Positions 57,894-64,000 of a DNA stretch of 64,000 nucleotides are shown here, one piece after another. The position numbers and the translations under genes were made by a program. A model generated the notes under the pieces. The model saw only the letters and a list, made by a program, of their open reading frames with translations, did no database searches and was not told where the DNA came from. Within the stretch, counting starts at the first letter, position 1. Each line of letters opens with the position of its first letter. This stretch comes from Pseudomonadota bacterium (GTDB lineage: Bacteria; Pseudomonadota; Gammaproteobacteria; Burkholderiales; Thiobacillaceae). The stretch is from positions 1-64,000 of the forward strand of contig JAKADC010000012.1 in NCBI GenBank assembly GCA_021820845.1. Reading direction: 5' to 3'.

Positions 57894-60191
57894 TCAATAG
57901 TCAAGCCGCAACTCCGCGAGCCAGGTGCGCTGCGGGAAAGGATGCGGGCCGATGAAGTACTTCGCGTTGTTCAGGTTGTCGACCCCCACCGACGCGCGCA
58001 TCAGCCTGCTGAACCGGTAGCCGACGCGCGCGTCGACGACGAAATAGCTGCCCACGCCGCCCGTGTCGTCGTGGTTCGTGTCGAGGTTGTCGAGCCGGCC
58101 GTATTGCAGGCCGCTGTAGCGTGCGCCCAGCGATCCGCTCCAGCGATCGTCGAAGCGATAGGTCGCAAAGAGGCTTGCACGCCAGTCCGGCACGCGCGGC
58201 ACGTCCTTGCCGACGCTCTCGGGTGACGCCGCGTTGGCGAGAATTTCCGAATCGGCGTAGGTCAGGCTGCCCGAAATGTCGAGCCGGTCGATCAGCCAGT
58301 TCTGCGCGTCGTAGACGATTTCGGCGCCGGTGACGCGAATGCGGTCGATGTTCTGCACGCTCGTGACGTTCGGCGACACCGACACGTCGGTCTGGCTGTA
58401 CAGCGCATCGTCGGTGTGCGAGTCGAACACGGACACGCGCAGGTTGCCGCCCCAGGCCCTGCCCTCCGCCGACAGGTCGGTCGCAAGGATTTTCTCGGGC
58501 TTGAGATTGGGGTCACTGACATACGTCGTGCTGCCGCGCGTCTCGGTCTGGAACAATTCGCTCACCGTCGGCATGCGATAGGCGCGCGCCACCGACGCAC
58601 GCAGGCGCCATTCTGGCGTCGCCTGCCAGGCGAGCGACAGTTTCGGCGAGGTGAAATTCTCGTTGCGATCGCCATATTCGAAGCGGTTGACCATCGCCCC
58701 CGTGGGGTCTCGGAATGCCGTCGTGCCGTAGCGCGCGCCGTCCAGCGCCTGCCAGCGTTCCTGGCGCACGCCCGCGATCAGCGTCCAGCGAGGCAGAAGC
58801 TTCCATGCGTCCTGCACGAACAGCGCGTCGGTCCGGGTGTCCCCCTCGAACGCGCCGGTCGGCGCATCGCCGATGCTGGATTCGTCGCGCCAGTTCGTTG
58901 CGGTGAAGGTGCGGCTTTCGATGTGATAACGGTCATAGTGGTAGCCGAACGCGACTTCATGCAGGCGCCGCGGCGATTTCCAGATTGCGCGCGCGTCGAG
59001 CGTCCGCCAGCCGGTGCCGTCGCCGAAGACCGTGCGCCCTGCTCCGCCGTCCGTCCCTGGCTGGGCGGATGCCGTCGCGGTGGTCGGCGTACGCGACACG
59101 TTGGTCGGCGTGCGGTAGTCGCTTGCCGAAAATTCGACGCGCCAGTCCGGCGAAAGCGTGCTGCCGAGGCTCAGGCCGAGCAGCGTGTTCTCGGTGTCGC
59201 TGTCGGTCGGCGCGAGCCTGGTGCCGAGGTTGTACTTGTATCCGTCGACGTTGACCGTGCCTCCCCAGACCGCGGCGCCGGTCGCCGCGTCGGTGAGGTA
59301 GGTTCGCGTGTCGGTGAAGCTGTCGTTGCGGATATAGCCGTAGGTCAGCGCGCCGCGGGTCGACGGCGTGAAATCGTAGGTCAGGCGGATCTTGGCGGTG
59401 TCCTGCACGGTGTGATCGATGCTGGTCGCGCCGAAGACCACGCTCGGCACGTTGGTCGCGCTATTGAAGGGCACCGCGCCGTTGACCGGCGTGCCGCCAG
59501 CGCCGGGGGTGCCGGGAACGGGCGCCGTCGCGAAGTTCATCGGCTGGCCGTGGCTGTCGAGATGGTTGGCGAGGAAGGACCAGGTCAGCCTGCCCGCCCG
59601 CGCGCCGAGGCTCGCCTGTTCCTGGTGCCCGCTGTAGCTGTCGTCGGTGCCGTATTGCTTGTAGTCCGGCTGGCTGAAGACCAGCGCGCGCGCGTGGGCT
59701 TCGAACGCTTCGGGCGTCTTCGTCGTCATCAGGACGGTCGCACCGGCGGAGTTGCCCGGCAGCAGCGCCGAGAACGGCCCGTGCATCACGTCGATCGTAT
59801 CGATTTCCTCCGCGCCGACGAGTCCCCAGCGCGGCGGAAAGCTGTAGGAATTGCCGAGCAGATTGGACAGGAGCAAGCCGTCGACGTAGACGAGCGAGTC
59901 GGCGCTTTGCACGCTTCCGGTCGTGCGCGTCGCGACGATGCCGTTGGTGTCGCCGACGTAGCGCTTGCGGACGAAGAGGCTGGGCGTGTACTTCACGGCG
60001 TCCTCGACGTTGACCACGTTGATTTCCCTGATCTGGTCCTGCGTCACCTCGGCCACCGGCGAAGGATTGTTGCTCTCCACGGCGGGCAGCGGCGCCCCGC
60101 TGACGGTCAACTCCGGCAAAGCCTGCTCGGCGGCGGCCGGCGACACGATCGCGGCGTTGGCGAGCAGGAACACGAGGGGCTTCAGCCTCAT
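57894..60191 (-). CDS. TonB-dependent outer-membrane receptor
   Basis: A 765-residue receptor. A signal peptide (about 1-22, ending PAAA) precedes a possible TonB box (ELTVSG), a plug domain (DAVKYTPSLFVRKRY; DVMHGPFSALLPGNSAGATV) and a 22-strand-type barrel ending in an aromatic residue (LAELRLDY). ATG 60191 has an excellent AGGGAGGA site. The frame is open further upstream without a signal sequence. The substrate is unknown. Because the partner genes encode a Cys/His-motif protein and a thioredoxin-like protein, a metal or metal complex such as copper is a reasonable guess. Confidence 0.92.
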   Translation of the reverse strand: MRLKPLVFLLANAAIVSPAAAEQALPELTVSGAPLPAVESNNPSPVAEVTQDQIREINVVNVEDAVKYTPSLFVRKRYVGDTNGIVATRTTGSVQSADSLVYVDGLLLSNLLGNSYSFPPRWGLVGAEEIDTIDVMHGPFSALLPGNSAGATVLMTTKTPEAFEAHARALVFSQPDYKQYGTDDSYSGHQEQASLGARAGRLTWSFLANHLDSHGQPMNFATAPVPGTPGAGGTPVNGAVPFNSATNVPSVVFGATSIDHTVQDTAKIRLTYDFTPSTRGALTYGYIRNDSFTDTRTYLTDAATGAAVWGGTVNVDGYKYNLGTRLAPTDSDTENTLLGLSLGSTLSPDWRVEFSASDYRTPTNVSRTPTTATASAQPGTDGGAGRTVFGDGTGWRTLDARAIWKSPRRLHEVAFGYHYDRYHIESRTFTATNWRDESSIGDAPTGAFEGDTRTDALFVQDAWKLLPRWTLIAGVRQERWQALDGARYGTTAFRDPTGAMVNRFEYGDRNENFTSPKLSLAWQATPEWRLRASVARAYRMPTVSELFQTETRGSTTYVSDPNLKPEKILATDLSAEGRAWGGNLRVSVFDSHTDDALYSQTDVSVSPNVTSVQNIDRIRVTGAEIVYDAQNWLIDRLDISGSLTYADSEILANAASPESVGKDVPRVPDWRASLFATYRFDDRWSGSLGARYSGLQYGRLDNLDTNHDDTGGVGSYFVVDARVGYRFSRLMRASVGVDNLNNAKYFIGPHPFPQRTWLAELRLDY

Positions 60192-60220
60192 TTTTTTCCT
60201 CCCTGATTCCTGGATTTCCA

Positions 60221-60697
60221 TCAATGCTGTTGCAGCCACCGCTCGAGTTTTTTCTCGCTCAGCGCGCCCACCACCGTTTCGCGCCGGTGGTGCGCGTCGT
60301 AAAGGTAGGTGCGCGGCAGCTCGCCGTACCACGTCGGATCGACGGCGCCGCGCAGCCGTTCGGGGATCGCGTCATCGAACACCCAGCTGTCCTTGCCGCC
60401 GAGCCCGAACCGGCCCAGCGTCCTCTCGATGGCGGGGGTGAATTCCGGGCCGTCGGTCGCAACCAGCACGAGCGGCAGCGGTTTCCCCGCCTTTGCGTAT
60501 TTGCCGAACAGCGTCAGTTCGGCCATGCAGTAGCTGCAGTCGTTGACCGACCACAGGCTGAGAATGAACGGGCGGCCGGCGTACCGCGCCTCGATTCCGG
60601 CCAGGCTGTCCGCGGTGAAGGAAGCCGGGTCGCCGGCGTGGGCCGGGGCAGCGGAGGCGAGCGCCGCGACGATTGCGATCAGAAAGCGCCGCATCAT
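60221..60697 (-). CDS. Periplasmic thioredoxin-like protein (TlpA/redoxin type)
   Basis: A 158-residue protein with a signal peptide (about 1-21, ending AHA). The redox motif is CSYC (C54, C57) in SLWSVNDCSYCMAEL, in the place where TlpA relatives have WCPPC. A cis-Pro region (GELPRTYLYD) follows. It probably reduces or loads metal sites in a partner protein, and the neighbour upstream has a CECC motif. ATG 60697 overlaps the upstream stop as ATGA, and a second ATG at 60694 is possible. It lies 29 bases before the receptor gene. Confidence 0.82.
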   Translation of the reverse strand: MMRRFLIAIVAALASAAPAHAGDPASFTADSLAGIEARYAGRPFILSLWSVNDCSYCMAELTLFGKYAKAGKPLPLVLVATDGPEFTPAIERTLGRFGLGGKDSWVFDDAIPERLRGAVDPTWYGELPRTYLYDAHHRRETVVGALSEKKLERWLQQH

Positions 60698-61878
60698 TGC
60701 GGCTTGACCTGTTCGAGCGGCAGGACGCGCAGGCCTTCCGTTGCGCTGTTCCACACGACCAGCGCCCGTTTGCCGTCGACCAGCGGCAGCGGATAGTCCG
60801 CCGCCGCGCTCGACGTCGCCAGGCGTTGCGGTTCGCTCCATGACGACCCGCCGTCGATCGAATACAGCGCCTGCGCGACGTAGACGTGCCCGTCGAATTC
60901 GCGCCAGGTGATCAGCACCGTGTCGCCGGCCGCCGCGATCGTCGCGTGGCCAGCCTGCGCCGCAGGGTCGCCGAACGCCATCGGCGCCGATTCGGTCGTG
61001 CCCCGGATGTACCGGTAGAAGAGTCCCTTGCGGGTCTGGCCCTGGGTGAACCAGACCATATGCAGCGCGCCGCGGCCGTCGACCGCAAGGCTGCCGCCGT
61101 GATGGGGACACGCGTCGATGCGCCATTCGTCGTCGGTGGCGCGGCGCACGCTGGCGGTGTCGAGGGTGCCGATGGCGAAGTCCCGGGTGTGGGTGCCGTA
61201 GAGGTTGCGCCACAAGGCGACCGGCCCCTCCGCGGTCCACGTCAGCGAGGTGCGGCAGCATTCGCAGGTGTGTTCCACAAGCCTGCGGTTGGCGCCGAAA
61301 TGCGCGCCGTTGTCGGCAGACTCGGCAAAGTAGATCGATACGCCGGCGAAGGCGTCGCCTTTCTCCTTGGCCGCATCGCGGTCGCGCGCATCCAGCCACG
61401 CGACCGTCACGCGGCCCGTGCCGTTGATCGCCAGCGAGTCGAAGCGGTGGCTGGTGAGGCGGCCGTCGTCGTTCAGGGTGATCGGCGCTGAAAAGTGGGC
61501 ACCGCCGTCGGTGGAGCGCGCGAAGCGGATGTTGCCCGAGTATTTCTGCGGCAGCGACTGCGTCCAGGTCAACAGCACGGTGCCGTCGTTCGCCACGGCG
61601 ATCTTCGGCCGGTTTTCCCCGTCGGCGGAAATCGCTTCGGGCTCGGGCGTCACCACGACCGGCACCGAAAAGCCGGCGCCGCCGTTTTCCGAATGGGCTA
61701 CGAGCAGGCGCTGGCTCTCGACCCTGGCAAGCCACAGCCTGCCCTTCGCATCCAGCGTCGCCCCGACGGCGAGTGCGCCGGCCGGTCCGGCGTGCGCGCC
61801 GGCCTCGTGATGCTGCGCGCAGGCGAGCGGCGAGACTGCCAGCAACGCGGCGCACGCCCCGAACCGCAATACGTTCAA
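60694..61878 (-). CDS. Secreted Asp-box (sialidase-like) beta-propeller protein with CECC and CPHH motifs
   Basis: A protein of about 394 residues. Four Asp-box repeats (such as STDGGAHFSAP and SIDGGSSWSEP) indicate a beta-propeller like that of sialidases, but I see no sialidase catalytic set. After the signal peptide (ending ACA) the mature protein begins QHHEAGAH. Two metal-like motifs, HTCECCRTS and DACPHHGGS, lie about 50 residues apart. I prefer the TTG start at 61878 because GGAGGGGAAG precedes it. ATG 61899 is in frame but has no ribosome site. First gene of the TonB cassette; function unknown, possibly metal binding. Confidence 0.78.
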   Translation of the reverse strand: MNVLRFGACAALLAVSPLACAQHHEAGAHAGPAGALAVGATLDAKGRLWLARVESQRLLVAHSENGGAGFSVPVVVTPEPEAISADGENRPKIAVANDGTVLLTWTQSLPQKYSGNIRFARSTDGGAHFSAPITLNDDGRLTSHRFDSLAINGTGRVTVAWLDARDRDAAKEKGDAFAGVSIYFAESADNGAHFGANRRLVEHTCECCRTSLTWTAEGPVALWRNLYGTHTRDFAIGTLDTASVRRATDDEWRIDACPHHGGSLAVDGRGALHMVWFTQGQTRKGLFYRYIRGTTESAPMAFGDPAAQAGHATIAAAGDTVLITWREFDGHVYVAQALYSIDGGSSWSEPQRLATSSAAADYPLPLVDGKRALVVWNSATEGLRVLPLEQVKPQ

Positions 61879-61952
61879 CTTCCCCTCCCCGCACCGCATT
61901 TAATGCATCTGCAATCAATCTTTACGCCGATGCTAGCACCCGCGGCAGGCGC

Positions 61953-61981
61953 GCGCGGTGCGGCAAATTGCCGCACCGCGC
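61953..61981. promoter_or_regulatory. Perfect 29-bp palindrome upstream of the TonB cassette
   Basis: Two 14-base arms (61953-61966 and 61968-61981) are exact inverted copies around one central A. The inner part reads GTGCGGCAAATTGCCGCAC. It lies about 75 bases before the TTG start of the Asp-box gene and 85 bases before mtaD. There is no T tract, so an operator for a dimeric regulator is more likely than a terminator. I do not recognise the motif. Confidence 0.6.
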
Positions 61982-62065
61982 ACACCGAAAGGCCGCACGG
62001 AACGGACCGCTGGCGGCGGCCGCGCTTTGCCAAACCCTCATCAAACAGTGAGAATTGCGGCCACC

Positions 62066-63391
62066 ATGACTGCCTGCGCCGACCTCGTTCTCCTGCCGCA
62101 ATGGGTGGTGCCCGTCGAACCGGCGGGCACACTCGCCGATCACGCCGTCGTCGTACGCGACGGCCGCATTCTCGACGTGCTGCCGGCGGCTGCCGCGCAA
62201 GCGCGCTACCCGGCCGCGCAAACCCTCCATCTGCCGGGCCATGCGCTGATTCCGGGCCTCGTCAACCTGCACGGGCACGCCGCGATGTCGCTGCTTCGGG
62301 GCTTCGCCGACGACCTGCCGCTGATGACCTGGCTCGACAGCCGCGTCTGGCCGGCCGAGAAGCGGCACGTATCCGAAGCCTTCGTTCGCGACGGCACGCT
62401 GCTCGCCGCCGCCGAGATGCTGTCCGGCGGCGTCACGACCTGCAACGACATGTACTTTTTCCCCGGGGCCGCGGGCGAGGCCTTCCTGCAGGCTGGCGTC
62501 CGCGCCACGCTCGGCATGATCGCGATGGAATTTCCCAGCGCGTACGCGTCGGATGCCGACGACTATCTCGCCAAGGGGCTTGCCGTGCGCGACGAGCTGA
62601 AGGACGAGCCGCTATTGAGCTTCACGTTCGCGCCGCACGCCCCCTACACCGTCGCAGACGACACCTTCACCCGCATCGGGACGCTTGCCGAACAGCTCGG
62701 GCTCCCGATTCACACGCACATCCATGAGACGGCGGACGAGATCCAGCAGAGCCTGAGCCGCCACGGGATGCGGCCGCTCGAACGGCTGGCGCGGCTCGGG
62801 CTCCTGGGGCCGAACTTCATCGGCGTCCACGCCGTGCACGTCAACAAGGCCGAGATCGAAACGCTTGCCGCGCATGGCTGTCATGTCGCCCACTGCTCGA
62901 GCTCCAACCTGAAGCTCGCTTCCGGGCTTGCGCCGGTCGTCGAGCTGGCGCGCGCAGGCGTCAACGTCGGCCTCGGCACCGACGGCGCGGCCAGCAACAA
63001 TCGCCTCGACCTGATTTCCGAAATGCGCATGACCGCCCTGCTCGCCAAGGGCGCCAGCGGCGACGCCGCCGCCCTTCCCGCCGCGACCGCGCTGAAAATG
63101 GCGACGCTCGATGCTGCCCGCGCGCTGAACCTCGACGACAAGATCGGCAGCATCGTCCCGGGCAAGCGCGCCGACCTGGCCGCCGTCGATTTGCGCGGCC
63201 TGGTCTGCCAGCCCGTGTTTGACCCGGTCTCGCACCTGGTTTACGTTGCGGGACGCGAGCACGTCACCCACGTCTGGGTCGACGGCAAGCTGAAACTGAA
63301 TGACCGCCGGCTGGTCGATCTGGATACGGACGACCTGACCGCACGCGCCAGCTACTGGCGCGCCAAACTCACCCATCGAGATCCGCCATGA
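62066..63391 (+). CDS. mtaD: 5-methylthioadenosine/S-adenosylhomocysteine deaminase-type amidohydrolase
   Basis: A 441-residue metal-dependent amidohydrolase of the TRZ/ATZ group. Metal ligands are visible as HGH in [15 protein letters not shown], the His in [10 protein letters not shown] and the Asp in [15 protein letters not shown]. The sequence resembles enzymes that deaminate methylthioadenosine or adenosylhomocysteine. Coupling to the methyltransferase gene ubiG by ATGA overlap fits a role in removing a SAM by-product. ATG 62066 has only a weak ribosome site. Confidence 0.88.
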   Translation: MTACADLVLLPQWVVPVEPAGTLADHAVVVRDGRILDVLPAAAAQARYPAAQTLHLPGHALIPGLVNLHGHAAMSLLRGFADDLPLMTWLDSRVWPAEKRHVSEAFVRDGTLLAAAEMLSGGVTTCNDMYFFPGAAGEAFLQAGVRATLGMIAMEFPSAYASDADDYLAKGLAVRDELKDEPLLSFTFAPHAPYTVADDTFTRIGTLAEQLGLPIHTHIHETADEIQQSLSRHGMRPLERLARLGLLGPNFIGVHAVHVNKAEIETLAAHGCHVAHCSSSNLKLASGLAPVVELARAGVNVGLGTDGAASNNRLDLISEMRMTALLAKGASGDAAALPAATALKMATLDAARALNLDDKIGSIVPGKRADLAAVDLRGLVCQPVFDPVSHLVYVAGREHVTHVWVDGKLKLNDRRLVDLDTDDLTARASYWRAKLTHRDPP

Positions 63392-64000
63392 GCAACGTCG
63401 ACGCCGCCGAAATCGCCAAGTTTTCCGAACTCGCCCACCGCTGGTGGGACCCGAACTCCGAATTCAGGCCGCTGCACGAGATCAACCCGCTGCGCTTGAA
63501 GTGGATCGACAAGCAGGCGCCGCTGGCCGGCAAGACCGTGCTCGACGTCGGTTGCGGCGGCGGCATCCTTGCCGAGGCGATGGCCGGCGCCGGCGCCGCC
63601 GTCAGCGGCATCGACCTGTCGGAGAAGGCGCTCAAGGTCGCCAAGCTGCATCTCTACGAATCCGGCAGGAGCGTCGATTACGAACTGGCTTCCGCCGAGG
63701 ACTTCGCGGCCCGGCACCCCGGCGAATTCGACGTCGTCACCTGCATGGAAATGCTCGAGCACGTGCCCGACCCCGCGTCCGTCGTCGCCGCGTGCGCGAG
63801 ACTGGTCAAGCCCGGCGGCTGGGTCTTCTTCTCGACGCTCAACCGCAACGCCAAGAGCTATCTGTTCGCGATCGTCGGCGCGGAATACGTCCTCAAGCTG
63901 CTCCCGCGCGGCACCCACGAATACGCCAAGTTCATCCAGCCTGCCGAGCTCGCCCGCATGGCGCGTGAAGCGGGCCTCGGGACGCGCGAGCTGATCGGCA
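63388..64000 (+). CDS. ubiG: Ubiquinone biosynthesis O-methyltransferase UbiG, 3' end beyond the window
   Basis: The first 204 codons of a class I SAM methyltransferase that carries out both O-methylations in ubiquinone synthesis. The start [20 protein letters not shown], motif [17 protein letters not shown], and the segments [10 protein letters not shown] and [20 protein letters not shown] are characteristic. ATG 63388 overlaps the mtaD stop. The gene runs off the right edge. Confidence 0.95.
   Translation, partial: MSNVDAAEIAKFSELAHRWWDPNSEFRPLHEINPLRLKWIDKQAPLAGKTVLDVGCGGGILAEAMAGAGAAVSGIDLSEKALKVAKLHLYESGRSVDYELASAEDFAARHPGEFDVVTCMEMLEHVPDPASVVAACARLVKPGGWVFFSTLNRNAKSYLFAIVGAEYVLKLLPRGTHEYAKFIQPAELARMAREAGLGTRELIG

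Overview
The window is GC-rich chromosomal DNA from a betaproteobacterium. The gene order gyrA-serC-(serA)-pheA-hisC-tyrA-aroA-cmk-rpsA-ihfB-lapA-lapB-pyrF-ugd-hldA-hldD-cysM-radA is typical of that class. A qmoA-qmoB-hdrC-hdrB operon suggests a sulfur-metabolising, Thiobacillus-like organism. The genus is an inference from gene content, not something the sequence proves. Nearly all of the window is coding. I see no tRNA, rRNA, CRISPR array, prophage or insertion sequence, and no gene-free stretch longer than 300 bases.

Region 1 (1-17827) is a motility and chemotaxis block. On the minus strand, reading from about 16.1 kb down to 1, lie the rod/hook/ring genes flgB, C, D, E, F, G, H, I and J, then flgK-flgL, a CheZ-like gene, cheY, cheA, cheW and two chemoreceptor genes; the last receptor runs off the left edge. 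Divergently on the plus strand are flgA, flgM and flgN. A good sigma-28 (FliA) promoter precedes flgK, so the hook-filament junction genes and the chemotaxis genes behind them are probably late genes.

Region 2 (17824-27080) is a mixed set: mnmC (tRNA wobble-uridine modification), a four-gene MacB-like ABC export cassette, a BON-domain lipoprotein, a flavin-reductase-like protein, a small unknown protein and an Ada-type alkylation repair protein.

Region 3 (27054-32497) is the qmoAB-hdrCB operon, ending in a clear intrinsic terminator. It encodes two HdrA-like flavoproteins, a two-cluster ferredoxin-like subunit and a CCG-domain subunit. This is a Qmo complex in which the usual membrane subunit QmoC is replaced by soluble HdrC and HdrB. 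prfC is transcribed divergently.

Region 4 (34170-56012) is a long, tightly packed minus-strand gene run from gyrA to an unusual FeoB-like transporter with a degenerate GTPase domain. Six start/stop overlaps in a row link serC, serA, pheA, hisC, tyrA, aroA and cmk. A terminator after ihfB and a promoter-like box before lapA divide the run into at least two units: serine/aromatic synthesis, cmk and rpsA first, then envelope and LPS genes (lapAB, ugd, hldA, hldD) with pyrF, cysM and radA.

Region 5 (56052-61981) is a six-gene TonB-dependent uptake cassette: a secreted Asp-box protein with CECC and CPHH motifs, a periplasmic thioredoxin-like protein, an outer-membrane receptor, tonB, exbB and exbD. 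A perfect 29-bp palindrome lies upstream. The window closes with mtaD and the start of ubiG on the plus strand.
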